Assembly (NCBI GenBank): GCA_029907355.1
Contig: JARYLZ010000021.1
Coordinates: 1-40,026 of the forward strand
Origin: Bacteroidota bacterium
GTDB taxonomy: Bacteria > Bacteroidota > Ignavibacteria > SZUA-365
Reading direction: 5' to 3'
Length of the DNA: 40,026 nucleotides
The notes under the pieces were generated by a model. The model searched no databases and had not been told where the DNA came from. It saw nothing but the letters and a program-made list of their open reading frames with translations. The translations under genes and the position numbers were made by a program. Of the stretch, positions 22,650 through 31,910 are shown piece after piece. How positions within the stretch are numbered: position 1 is the first letter of the stretch; the number at the start of each line of letters is the position of its first letter.

Positions 22650-24959
22650 ATGAAACCCGGCGAGAAGAAGAAAGGGGGAAAACCCCGCGGACAAGCGCCG
22701 CCCCGACCGACGAAACGCGAACGGGACGGATGGGCTTACCCGGAAGTCCCGGTGTGGCGGGTGGGTATTGCATTCGGCGTTCTCGCGCTCGCCCGAGTGG
22801 TGACGTCTTTTTTCCCGGCCGAACGACTGTGGGGATTGCATCACACGGCATTTCTCCCGGCGTGGACGACCTGGACACTGGCCGCCGCCGCGCTCGCGTT
22901 CTGCACCCCGGTTCTGCTCCCCGCGTTTCGTTCCGCGGGCGGTCTTTTGTTCGGAAAAGAGGGGGGGAATGCGCCTTCGTTTCGCCCGTGGGTTCTCGCC
23001 GTCGGTGCGGCGTGCCTGTTCTGGGCGTTGCGGCTCGAGACGTATTTCCTCGGGGACGGTGCGGTGTACCTCTCGGAGATCTATCGCTTCGTGCGCGGGA
23101 TCCCGGGTTCGGAAGATGTCCTGTACTCGAAAGGTTCGGCTCCCGGGACGGGTTGGGTGCACGCACAGGTCGCCCGGGCGGCATTCCGGACTGCTCCATC
23201 CGCGTCGAGCCTGCTCGCGCACCCCCAGTTCGCGTTCTGGGTCGTCGGTGCATGCGCCGGCGCGTGTTTCGTCTTCCTCGCCTGGCACGCGGCGCGATCT
23301 CTCTTCGAAAGGGGGGGGGAACGCCTCGCCTGCTTCACGCTCTGCACGGCGGCTCCGGGTGTTCTGTTCTTCTTCGGGTACGTCGAGTATTACACGCTGT
23401 TCTACACGGCTTTCGCCGCCTACCTTTTCTTCGGTATGCGCGCCGCTTCGAAGGATGCCGGGATCCTTCCCGCCGTAGCCGCCTTTGCGGCTTCCCTCAT
23501 GTCCCATTTCATGGCCGTCGTTGCCCTCCCATCGCTCGTATTCCTCCTGGTCTCCCGTTCGAGGAACACCCGCATCGCAGCCCTCGCCCGGCCCCGGCCC
23601 GTCCTGTTCGCCCTCGCGGCCGCCCTCGCCGTCGGCGGCGTCTATTACTTCGCCTCAGGAATCCACATTCATGGCAGCAGGACCGTCCTCTCTCTCTATC
23701 CGTTCGGACGCGAAGGGGCGATGCAATGGTACACCCTCCTTTCCTCGTGGCACCTGGTCGATTTCCTCAACGATATTCTCCTCCTCGGCGGTCCCGTTCT
23801 CCTCGGCGCCGCGTTCGTCGCACGAAGGGAGGCGTTCGATCGCCCCGATGTGCTTTTCGTGTCCGTCAATACCGTCTTTTTCGTCTACCTCGTCTTCTTC
23901 GGAAACATGGGCTTCGGCATGGCGAGGGACTGGGACATCAGCGCGGGGCTCGGTATCGCGTTCGTGTTCTGGTTCCTCGCATTGTCCCGTGCGTGCCGCG
24001 AACCGCAGCGCCGGGAGTATATCCTCTACGCCGCGGCGGGGTCGTTCCTCACCGCCGCGCTCGCATGGCTGATGGTGAACCTCACGCCGTCGGCGGCGGT
24101 GGAACGGGCGAAAGTCATCCTCGCCTATGACGACAGGCACGTGGCGGGCGATTATGCGCTCAACGGTTACGAGCATCTCCGGAAGTACTTCGATGCGCAC
24201 GGCGATGCGGAGGGCGTCACGTGGGCGATCCGGAAGAAGATCGAGTGCGTGGGCTACCCCGAGGATTTCCGAAAGCTCGCGCTCCGGACGATCCGGGAAA
24301 TCCCGGCGGAAAGGAAACGAGCCGAATACGAGTGGTTGTTCGACCGCCTCGCTGAGAAAATCGCCTCGATGAATGCGGCGGGGAAGGACTCCGTCTATGC
24401 GGGATCGAAGGCGGAGTTCCTCGAGACGGCGGCGGAGTGCATCCTCCAGTGCCGCAGTCTCCCTGCGCGATGGGGTTTCGACGACGGCATGATCGAAGAA
24501 CAATACCGGCGGTTCGCCGCCCTCGCGCCGGGCTCGCCGGTCATGGGGCTTCTCCGCGCCCAGCTCGATCTCTTCCGGTCCGGCAGTGCACCCGACAGGG
24601 AGGCTTTCCTCCGCGGTGCCTCGGCGGTGCGGAGCAGCCCGACGCTCGCCGCGTACGCAGGCATCACGCTCCTCGATCTCGGAGAATACGCCGCGGCACG
24701 CGAAGCCCTCCGGCGCGCCGTACGGCTCGACACCGCCTTCACGCTCCCCCTTCTCTACCTCGCCGAAGCGGAATGGAAGCTGGGGCCGGAGAACGTTGCC
24801 GAAGCGGAGATGCATGTCGATCGATTCCTCCGGACGCCTGAAGGCTGGCGGGTCTTCGGTCCGGTCGAACAGCGGGAGGCTCTCCGGAGGAGGGCTCTCG
24901 CTCTGAAAGAGGCTTTACAGCGAGAGCGCCGAGTATGGGCACCCCCTCTCCAGCCTTGA
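22650..24959 (+). CDS. Polytopic membrane protein, GT-C glycosyltransferase-like with TPR-like tail
   Basis: The 769-residue protein begins with a basic, lysine-rich cytoplasmic tail. About eleven membrane helices follow (residues ~35-480), then a soluble ~290-residue C-terminal region. The first large outside loop holds F-L-G-D136-G-A-V-Y, like the catalytic acidic motif of GT-C fold enzymes, which transfer sugars from polyprenyl phosphate at the outer face of the membrane. A later loop has M-A-R-D-W-D-I-S-A-G, common in such proteins of unknown substrate. The C-terminal helices (about 640-740) resemble two or three TPR units. No partner glycan genes lie nearby, so the substrate is unknown. 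The transferase call is inference from fold-level motifs; a non-catalytic membrane protein is possible. Confidence 0.65.
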   Translation: MKPGEKKKGGKPRGQAPPRPTKRERDGWAYPEVPVWRVGIAFGVLALARVVTSFFPAERLWGLHHTAFLPAWTTWTLAAAALAFCTPVLLPAFRSAGGLLFGKEGGNAPSFRPWVLAVGAACLFWALRLETYFLGDGAVYLSEIYRFVRGIPGSEDVLYSKGSAPGTGWVHAQVARAAFRTAPSASSLLAHPQFAFWVVGACAGACFVFLAWHAARSLFERGGERLACFTLCTAAPGVLFFFGYVEYYTLFYTAFAAYLFFGMRAASKDAGILPAVAAFAASLMSHFMAVVALPSLVFLLVSRSRNTRIAALARPRPVLFALAAALAVGGVYYFASGIHIHGSRTVLSLYPFGREGAMQWYTLLSSWHLVDFLNDILLLGGPVLLGAAFVARREAFDRPDVLFVSVNTVFFVYLVFFGNMGFGMARDWDISAGLGIAFVFWFLALSRACREPQRREYILYAAAGSFLTAALAWLMVNLTPSAAVERAKVILAYDDRHVAGDYALNGYEHLRKYFDAHGDAEGVTWAIRKKIECVGYPEDFRKLALRTIREIPAERKRAEYEWLFDRLAEKIASMNAAGKDSVYAGSKAEFLETAAECILQCRSLPARWGFDDGMIEEQYRRFAALAPGSPVMGLLRAQLDLFRSGSAPDREAFLRGASAVRSSPTLAAYAGITLLDLGEYAAAREALRRAVRLDTAFTLPLLYLAEAEWKLGPENVAEAEMHVDRFLRTPEGWRVFGPVEQREALRRRALALKEALQRERRVWAPPLQP

Positions 24960-25127
24960 GTTGATGCATGAGTCCGGTCGTTCATGTATCTTCCTTTCCG
25001 GGCGCGCCCGCTGGCTTTTGCCGCCTTTCACGCGGCGTCAGAATGAGATGGAACCCGGAGGGTGTTGCGTCCCTGATCATTCTACGAGAAGATTGGAGAT
25101 ACACGGTTCATACAAGGCTCGAAGACC

Positions 25128-26816
25128 ATGAACAGCGTTGATGCAGAATACCCTGTCCGTGCCCCGCGCGGAACCGACCTCTCGTGCAAAGGGTGGCAGC
25201 AGGAAGCCGCCCTCCGGATGCTCATGAACAATCTCGACCCGGACGTCGCCGAGCACCCAGAGAACCTCGTCGTGTACGGCGGCATCGGGAAAGCCGCGCG
25301 GAACTGGGACGCGTACCGCGCCATCGTGCGGGAACTGCGCGACCTCGAATCCGACGAGACGCTCCTCGTCCAGTCGGGGAAACCTGTCGGCCGTTTCCGA
25401 ACCCACCCCGACGCGCCGCGCGTGATCATCGCCAACTCGAACCTCGTTCCGCGATGGGCGACCTGGGAAGAATTTCGGAAACTGGAAGCCCTGGGACTCA
25501 TCATGTACGGCCAGATGACGGCCGGTTCGTGGATTTACATCGGAACGCAAGGAATCCTCCAAGGGACTTACGAGACCTTCGCGTCCGTCGCCTCCCGGCA
25601 CTTCGGGGGCGACCTCGCGGGGAAATGGATCCTGACGGCCGGGCTGGGAGGCATGGGCGGGGCGCAACCGCTCGCGGCCACCATGAACGGCGCCGCCTGT
25701 CTCTGTGTCGAAATCGACCCCTCCCGCATCGAGAAACGACTCCGTACGAAATACCTCGATGTGCTCGCCCGCGACCTCGACGAAGCGGTTTCGCTCGTCT
25801 CACGAGCCGTCTCCGAGCGCCGTGCCTTGTCCGTCGCGGTGCTGGGGAACGCCGCCGAGGTGTTCCCCGAGCTTCTCCGCCGCGGTTTCGTGCCCGACGT
25901 GCTCACCGACCAGACGGCCGCGCATGACATGCTGAACGGCTATGTCCCCATGGGGATGAGCTTCGACGAGGCGCTGGAACTCCGGCGCAGGGATCCTGAG
26001 GAATACATTCGCCGGGCGAAGAGCACCGTGGTCGTACACGTCCAGGCGATGCTCGACCTGCAGAAAGCGGGTGCGGTGACCTTCGATTACGGGAACAACA
26101 TCCGGGGGGAAGCTTTCGCGAACGGCCTCGAGAGAGCATTCGACTTCCCCGGTTTCGTCCCGGCCTACATCCGCCCCCTGTTCTGCGATGGGAAAGGGCC
26201 TTTCCGGTGGGTCGCTCTCTCGGGGGACCCCGCCGATATCCACCGGACGGACCGTGCGGTCATCGAGACGTTCCCCGACGACCTTCCCCTCCGGCGGTGG
26301 ATCGAGCATGCGCGGGAGCGTGTCGCCTTCCAGGGCTTGCCGGCGAGGATCTGCTGGCTCGGCTACGGCGCGCGCGCCCGCATGGGGCTCGTCTTCAACG
26401 ATCTCGTGCGCCGGGGGGAGGTAAAGGCCCCGATCGTCATCGGGCGCGACCACCTCGACTGCGGCTCCGTCGCCTCGCCGAACAGGGAGACTGAGGCTAT
26501 GAAGGACGGCAGCGACGCGATCGCGGACTGGCCCGTGCTCAACGCGATGCTCAACTGCATCGGGGGTGCCACGTGGGTGTCCTACCACCACGGCGGGGGC
26601 GTCGGCATGGGTTACAGCCTCCACGCGGGTATGGTCGTCGTCGCCGATGGAACGGAAGCCGCCGACCGGCGCCTCGAGAGGGTCCTGACCTATGACTCCG
26701 GTTTGGGCATACTCCGCCATGCGGATGCAGGTTACGAACGAGCGATCCAAAACGCCGAACGCTGGGGCATACGTGTGCCGATGCTCGAATACGCACGGGG
26801 GAAAGGGTGCCGATGA
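25128..26816 (+). CDS. hutU: Urocanate hydratase
   Basis: The 562-residue protein matches urocanase along its full length. The N-terminal half has [17 protein letters not shown] and [10 protein letters not shown]. The NAD+-binding glycine-rich loop is G172-L-G-G-M-G-G178-A-Q-P. The C-terminal region has Y-G-A-R-A-R-M-G-L and [12 protein letters not shown]. It converts urocanate to imidazolonepropionate in histidine breakdown, using NAD+ as an electrophile, in the cytoplasm. Expected length is about 550-560. No hutH, hutI or hutG is visible within 25 kb upstream or 13 kb downstream, so the pathway is either scattered or incomplete. The ATG has only a weak ribosome site. Confidence 0.96.
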   Translation: MNSVDAEYPVRAPRGTDLSCKGWQQEAALRMLMNNLDPDVAEHPENLVVYGGIGKAARNWDAYRAIVRELRDLESDETLLVQSGKPVGRFRTHPDAPRVIIANSNLVPRWATWEEFRKLEALGLIMYGQMTAGSWIYIGTQGILQGTYETFASVASRHFGGDLAGKWILTAGLGGMGGAQPLAATMNGAACLCVEIDPSRIEKRLRTKYLDVLARDLDEAVSLVSRAVSERRALSVAVLGNAAEVFPELLRRGFVPDVLTDQTAAHDMLNGYVPMGMSFDEALELRRRDPEEYIRRAKSTVVVHVQAMLDLQKAGAVTFDYGNNIRGEAFANGLERAFDFPGFVPAYIRPLFCDGKGPFRWVALSGDPADIHRTDRAVIETFPDDLPLRRWIEHARERVAFQGLPARICWLGYGARARMGLVFNDLVRRGEVKAPIVIGRDHLDCGSVASPNRETEAMKDGSDAIADWPVLNAMLNCIGGATWVSYHHGGGVGMGYSLHAGMVVVADGTEAADRRLERVLTYDSGLGILRHADAGYERAIQNAERWGIRVPMLEYARGKGCR

Positions 26817-27181
26817 GGGCGTATTCAGGCCTGGCCAAATTCCCGTTCCATGGCGCAGAACCGACCGCCCTGTGGAGGGCACGGAACATCGGCATGCTCC
26901 CTTCTCGCCGGTTCGCCGGTGCCGGCTCGAAACCCACGATGGTGGGATCGATACACCGTCCAAGGGAATCGTTCGAACTTCTCTTCTTTTACTCTTGCAA
27001 CTCGTTCATTGATCTCTTAGATTTCAACCGGTAATGTATACGGCAATATGGAACCTCACTCACTAGGTGCTTGTCCTTCATGAAATGGGGCGGGCGGGAG
27101 TGAAAGGTTTTATACGGCGTGCGCAATTCCCACCACAACATCGGCAAACACCATTTCTCACAATTAGAGGAGCAGTGCGCC
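26817..27181. other. Intergenic region with long 5' leader of the adhesin gene
   Basis: These 365 bases contain no supported gene. Short inverted repeats GCCCT-GTGG-AGGGC (around 26868-26881) and CCCAC-GATG-GTGGG (26933-26946) lack T-tracts. A promoter lies at 26995-27025, giving a leader of about 150 bases. TATACGGC occurs twice, near 27038 and 27111. GAGGAG (27166-27171) precedes the ATG at 27182. The region is visibly more AT-rich than its neighbours. Confidence 0.45.
26995..27025 (+). promoter_or_regulatory. Promoter for the adhesin-like gene
   Basis: TTGCAA (26995-27000), a 17-base spacer and TAGATT (27018-27023, continuing TC) fit the TTG/TAnnTTT pattern also seen before the sensor kinase and the tRNA cluster. 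The surrounding sequence is locally AT-rich, as expected for a promoter in a GC-rich genome. Confidence 0.5.
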
Positions 27182-30100
27182 ATGAGGAAACGCTACGCGA
27201 TAACCGCTCTCGTCGCCGCGCTCGCTCTCATCGGCATGGTGGTCCCTGCACTCTCGCAGACCACGGTGACGATCGGGACGGGGACGTCGGAGAGGGAGTA
27301 TCCTATCAACACCTACTGGTACTACAGCGTCAGCGAGGCTATCTACACGTACTCGGACCTCGTCGCGGGCGGCTGGAGCTCATCCGCCGGGTATTACATC
27401 ACGAACGTTCGCTGGTACATCGGCACGACGATGGGCGCGGCGGGTGGCACGCTCAAGATCTACCTCGAGAACACTACCGCGAGCACGCTGTCTTCCGGTA
27501 CCTGGTCGACGACGGGAACGCTCGTGTGGTCCGGCAACCTCCCGTCCCTCGGCACGGCGGGATGGCTCAACTTCACGCTCCCCGTGGCGTTCACGTACAC
27601 GGGCAACAACCTCCTCGTGCGGGCGTACCGGGAGGACAACACGTACTACTACCCGTACGCGATGTTCCGCTACACCTCGACGTCGTCCTACCAGCACCGC
27701 TGTGCGGCGCAGGACGTCACGCCGCCGACTTCGCTGACGGCGGATTATTACCGCCCCAACATCCAGCTCGTCTTCGCCCCGACGGGCCCCCCCTCGATCA
27801 CGATCAACTCGGGTCCAGTCGGGTGCGGGTCGACGGCGAACCAGACGGTCACCGCGACGATCACCTCGCCCGTCGGCATCAGCCAGGCGGTCATCTGGTT
27901 CCGGAAGAACGCGGGCACGTGGTACTGGGCGAACCGCACGTCGGTGTCGGGGAGCCTCTACACGTTCACGATCAACCATGCGACGCTCGGAGGGGTGAGC
28001 GCGGGAGACAAGGTTGATTGGTACGTTGCCGCGGCGGACAACACGACGCCGACACCGGTCGTGGCGACGAACCCCGCAGGCGGAAGCGGGACGAGTCCGG
28101 CGCCCGGGTCGACGCCGCCATCGACATTTTACAGTTACGCCATCCCTGCAGCGGTCCCTTACTCGGAAAACTTCGCGGGCGGGCAGGGCAGTTGGATCTT
28201 CGGCGGCACGATGTACACCGACTGGCGCATCGGGAACCCCGTCGGCGCAATCGGCCCGAACCCGGCATCGGCGCCGAACGCCCTCTGCTGCCAGACGACG
28301 AGCGGGTCGTATTCGAACAGCCTACAAGCGTGGGCGATGTTCCCGCCGCTCGATTTCACTTCCTTGACGCAGGACCCGGTCCTTGCCTTCAGCCATAAAT
28401 TCGATTGGGAATCGAGCTGGGATGGCGGGCGCGTGGAATACAGCCTCGACGGCGGCACGACATGGACGACGCTCGGCGTCATGAACGACCCCAACGGCAT
28501 GAACTGGTACAACTCGAGCAGCGTGAACTCCTCCAACGGGCAACCGGTGTGGAGCGGATCGAACACGTCAACGTGGATGCGGTCGGTCCGTACCCTGACC
28601 GGCATGGCGGGCAAGTCTTGCGTGATGCTGCGCTTCTATGCCTGCAGCGACGGTTCCGTCACTTATTCCGGGTGGGTGATCGACGACATCATGATCGGCA
28701 TCCTCCCGCAGAAGGATATCGAGGTCGTCTCCGCGGAAGTCGGCTATGCGCCGGACCGCTGGGCGGTTGTCCAGAACATGCCGCACACCGTTTCCGCCGT
28801 GATCAAGAACAACGGGTGGGAAGCCCCTCCGACATCGGTGACGCTCGTCTACAAGGCAGGGAGCATGCCTACCTCGGTATCGGACGGTGTCCAGCAGACC
28901 TTCACGCCGACGTGGACGAACAACCAGTACACCGCGACCTTCTCGACCCCATGGACACCAACGGCAACAGGCCAGCAGACCATCTACGTCCGGGTGTTCT
29001 ACAGCGGAGACTATGTCGCGGCGAACGACAGCAAGAGCTACCTCGTCAATGTCCAGACGAACAAGGTCTTCGGGTTCGAAGACTTCGAAGGCCTGACGGC
29101 GGGCGGCGTGCCGTCGAACTTCCGGAAAGGGTGGACGGTCGTCAACAACGGCGGTGCGAGCACGTGGGGTGTGTATATCGGCGGGTTCAACCCCAACCCG
29201 AACTCCCAGGTCGCGGGTTATATCGACGACGCGACACCCGACGACTGGCTGATCAGCCCGCCCGCACTGCTGAAGGCCGGATCGAGTTACCGGATCCGTT
29301 TCAAATACGCGGGATGTCAGTGGGGTGGGAACCAGACGTTGAAACTCTACTATGGAAAGACCGCCGTTCCCGCGCAGATGACGCTCCTCCACACATGGAC
29401 GGTCCCGAACACCGGGGTGTTGACCGACGCGATCGGTCCGGTCGGCGGTGTCGCCCCCTTCTTCAACACGGACCCGTCGGGTGATGCGAATTATTACCTC
29501 GCGTTCCAGGCTTCCCCTCCGAGTACGGGGAACGGCTGCATTGCTCTGGACGACATCATCCTCGACGAGAACCCGACGCCGCCGCCGAAGATCGGCTACG
29601 GCGCGCCGGGCACGGCCCAGGGCCAGCATATCGACGACCCGTCCATCTACATGAAGATTCTGGCGATTTACAAGAAACCGGGGCTCATCCAGAAGACCTA
29701 CGAGGTCGTCAGCACGACATACAACTACGGAGCGCCGGGCGACTTCTTCTGGGATGTCAAGACCACGACGTCGTGGCTCAAGGTGACCAAAGCGACGCCT
29801 GACCCGCCGCAGTACAAGATCCCCAACCCCTACACGCCGCCGCGTCCGCGGCAGAATCAGACCTTCCTCCTCGAGGTCGACCCCACAGGGTTCCAGCCGG
29901 GCAAGTACTACGGTACGCTGACGTTGTACGGCACGCTCTACAACGCCCAGTATCCGAACGGCATCAAGGCGACGAACGAACCGTTCCCCGTGACCGTGGA
30001 ACTGACGGTCATCGACGTCGGTTCCGGCGTGCCGGGAACCCCGAACAGCGCCAAAGCATGCTTCAGCAACATGACGACGAGTGCCACACCGTATGTCTTC

Positions 30101-30775
30101 GCCGACCAGACGGGCCTTCCGTTCGCCGCGGTGACGGTGACGCAGGGCACGATCCAGAACATGTGCATCGAGGTCTTCCCGAACCAGCTGCCGTCCGGCA
30201 TCGCGCGTTACCGGTACGTCCAGCGGTACTTCGTCGTCACGACGAGCGGCACGGGCTGGAAAGCGGACATCGATTGGTACTACACGGACGCCGAAGCGCA
30301 GGCGGGCGGCGTTCTCGACCCGACCAAGCTCTATGCCATCCGCCAACCGACTTCCGGAGGCGCATGGCAGAACCCGATACCCGGCGTGACATCTACCCCC
30401 TTCCCGAATCTCTTCTACGTGCACGCGGCGGGTTACACGCCGAACACGATCGGCGGGAACCACTGCCTCGTGACGAACTGGACACCCAAAGCATCTGCGG
30501 GTGTCGTCCCGACCGTGTACAATCTCGGACAGAATTACCCGAACCCGTTCAATCCCTCGACGGCCATCGATTTCTCCGTCCCCGAGGAATGCCCGGTCAA
30601 ATTGATCGTGTACAACAGCCTCGGCGACGAAGTGGCGACGCTGGTCGACGAAACCCTCCAGGCGGGTTCGTACTCCGTGCGGTTCGACGCGTCGAATCTC
30701 CCGAGCGGCACCTATATCTATCGGATGACCGCCGGGACATGGTCCGATACGAAGAGGATGCTGCTGGCGAAATAA
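27182..30775 (+). CDS. Large secreted adhesin-like protein with type IX sorting domain
   Basis: The 1197-residue protein has a signal peptide ending near P-A-L-S-Q (residue 26). Regions in order are a Thr/Ser/Tyr-rich beta domain (~30-200), an Ig-like domain (~205-310), a MAM/cleaved-adhesin-like jelly roll (~325-500, ending V-I-D-D-I-M-I-G), a CARDB-like domain (~510-625), a second adhesin-like module (~630-798, ending A-L-D-D-I-I-L-D), a BACON-like domain (~820-935), a region of no recognised fold, and a Por/type A sorting domain (~1110-1197). The sorting domain contains N-Y-P-N-P-F-N-P-S-T and ends K-R-M-L-L-A-K. It should cross the outer membrane by the type IX system and attach to or leave the surface. 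No catalytic motif is visible. It has its own promoter and a strong terminator, so it is monocistronic. Confidence 0.85.
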   Translation: MRKRYAITALVAALALIGMVVPALSQTTVTIGTGTSEREYPINTYWYYSVSEAIYTYSDLVAGGWSSSAGYYITNVRWYIGTTMGAAGGTLKIYLENTTASTLSSGTWSTTGTLVWSGNLPSLGTAGWLNFTLPVAFTYTGNNLLVRAYREDNTYYYPYAMFRYTSTSSYQHRCAAQDVTPPTSLTADYYRPNIQLVFAPTGPPSITINSGPVGCGSTANQTVTATITSPVGISQAVIWFRKNAGTWYWANRTSVSGSLYTFTINHATLGGVSAGDKVDWYVAAADNTTPTPVVATNPAGGSGTSPAPGSTPPSTFYSYAIPAAVPYSENFAGGQGSWIFGGTMYTDWRIGNPVGAIGPNPASAPNALCCQTTSGSYSNSLQAWAMFPPLDFTSLTQDPVLAFSHKFDWESSWDGGRVEYSLDGGTTWTTLGVMNDPNGMNWYNSSSVNSSNGQPVWSGSNTSTWMRSVRTLTGMAGKSCVMLRFYACSDGSVTYSGWVIDDIMIGILPQKDIEVVSAEVGYAPDRWAVVQNMPHTVSAVIKNNGWEAPPTSVTLVYKAGSMPTSVSDGVQQTFTPTWTNNQYTATFSTPWTPTATGQQTIYVRVFYSGDYVAANDSKSYLVNVQTNKVFGFEDFEGLTAGGVPSNFRKGWTVVNNGGASTWGVYIGGFNPNPNSQVAGYIDDATPDDWLISPPALLKAGSSYRIRFKYAGCQWGGNQTLKLYYGKTAVPAQMTLLHTWTVPNTGVLTDAIGPVGGVAPFFNTDPSGDANYYLAFQASPPSTGNGCIALDDIILDENPTPPPKIGYGAPGTAQGQHIDDPSIYMKILAIYKKPGLIQKTYEVVSTTYNYGAPGDFFWDVKTTTSWLKVTKATPDPPQYKIPNPYTPPRPRQNQTFLLEVDPTGFQPGKYYGTLTLYGTLYNAQYPNGIKATNEPFPVTVELTVIDVGSGVPGTPNSAKACFSNMTTSATPYVFADQTGLPFAAVTVTQGTIQNMCIEVFPNQLPSGIARYRYVQRYFVVTTSGTGWKADIDWYYTDAEAQAGGVLDPTKLYAIRQPTSGGAWQNPIPGVTSTPFPNLFYVHAAGYTPNTIGGNHCLVTNWTPKASAGVVPTVYNLGQNYPNPFNPSTAIDFSVPEECPVKLIVYNSLGDEVATLVDETLQAGSYSVRFDASNLPSGTYIYRMTAGTWSDTKRMLLAK

Positions 30776-30804
30776 TCGCCTCGCGTATCCTCCGTGTTCA
30801 TGTT

Positions 30805-30840
30805 CCTGCCCCGCAGCCCCTTGCGGGGCAGGTTCTTTTT
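30805..30840 (+). terminator. Strong intrinsic terminator
   Basis: CCTGCCCCGCA (30805-30815), loop GCCCCT and TGCGGGGCAGG (30822-30832) form a perfect 11-bp GC-rich stem followed by TTCTTTTT. It lies 30 bases after the adhesin gene stop and is the clearest terminator in the window. Confidence 0.92.
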
Positions 30841-31046
30841 CCACCCTCCGTTAACGCGTGCAAGTGATCCGGGCTGTCCAGGAGGGGAGAGAGAAATCGC
30901 GGGGCAGAGAACCCCCCGGCACGCGATAGATTATCATCGGGCTTTTTCCTATTCTTGCCGCCGGGGGAAAGCTTGCCAACCGACCCGCGGAAAGTGGAGA
31001 GACAGCCCCCTGCGGGACGAGAACGCATCGGCGATCGGATGGAGGA

Positions 31047-31910
31047 ATGGAACCGGCCGTTCAGGGTCGACGGAATCTTCGGCGCATATTGCCGTCCTTG
31101 GGGCGGCGGTGCCAGTTCATGGGCATCGTGAACGTCACCCCGGATTCCTTCTACGACGGGGGGCGGTGTTTCGACCGTGTGAAAGCCGTCGAACACGCAC
31201 TCGCCCTTCTGGAAGAGGGGGCGGATCTCCTGGATATCGGTGGCGAGTCGACGAGACCGGGGGCATCGCCGGTTTCCGTGGACGAAGAGATCGCCCGCGT
31301 CCTGCCGGTCATCGAGGGTGTTCGGCGGCACAGCGCAGCGCCGATTTCCATCGACACGCGGAACGCACCCACGGCGGAAGCCGCATTGGATGCAGGGGCG
31401 GACATCGTCAACGATATCAGCGCATTGCGCCACGATCCGGCCATGACCGCCCTCGTCGCCCGGCGCGGCGTGCCGGTCGTGCTCATGCACATGCGTGGGA
31501 CCCCTGAAACCATGCAGATCGACGTGTGGTACGACGATCCCGTCGCGGAAATCCGTCGGTTCCTCGAGGAGCGGGTATCCGCTGCGCGGCAGGCCGGTGT
31601 CGTCGACGTGATCGTGGACCCGGGTATCGGTTTCGGCAAACGCGTTTCGGACAATCTCGCGCTCCTGCGGGGGCTGGACGAGCTGACGCTTCTCGGTTGC
31701 CCCCTCCTGATCGGCGTATCACGCAAGTCCTTCCTCGGGAGGATCACGGGGAGGAACACGCGCGATCGGTTGGCGGAAACGCTTGCGGCATGCGTGATCG
31801 CCGCTCTGAACGGGGCCACGATTCTGCGCGTTCACGACGTCCGGGAGGTGCGCGCCGCGGTTGCCATCGCGGAAGCCGTCCGGGAAGGACGGGTGGAGGG
31901 TGCCGACTGA
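31047..31910 (+). CDS. folP: Dihydropteroate synthase
   Basis: The 287-residue TIM-barrel enzyme has all DHPS signatures: M25-G-I-V-N-V-T-P-D-S-F near the start, D-I-G-G-E-S-T-R-P-G-A, V-N-D-I-S, the pterin-binding D-P-G-I-G-F-G-K, S-R-K-S-F-L-G and C-terminal R-V-H-D-V. It joins 6-hydroxymethyl-dihydropterin pyrophosphate with p-aminobenzoate to make dihydropteroate for folate. It is the target of sulfonamides. ATG 31047 gives 24 residues before the first strand, normal for the family, but GGAGGA lies directly against it, so the exact start is uncertain. Its stop overlaps the cdaA ATG (TGATG). Confidence 0.95.
   Translation: MEPAVQGRRNLRRILPSLGRRCQFMGIVNVTPDSFYDGGRCFDRVKAVEHALALLEEGADLLDIGGESTRPGASPVSVDEEIARVLPVIEGVRRHSAAPISIDTRNAPTAEAALDAGADIVNDISALRHDPAMTALVARRGVPVVLMHMRGTPETMQIDVWYDDPVAEIRRFLEERVSAARQAGVVDVIVDPGIGFGKRVSDNLALLRGLDELTLLGCPLLIGVSRKSFLGRITGRNTRDRLAETLAACVIAALNGATILRVHDVREVRAAVAIAEAVREGRVEGAD

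Noticed and set aside
24999-25010. CGGGCGCGCCCG palindrome with CTGGCTTTT after it, as a terminator
   Set aside because: The perfect palindrome leaves no loop and the T-tract is displaced and short.
28568-30844. 758-codon minus-strand frame opposite the adhesin
   Set aside because: It is arginine-rich and antisense to a gene with signal peptide, domains and sorting signal, and it would start inside the terminator.
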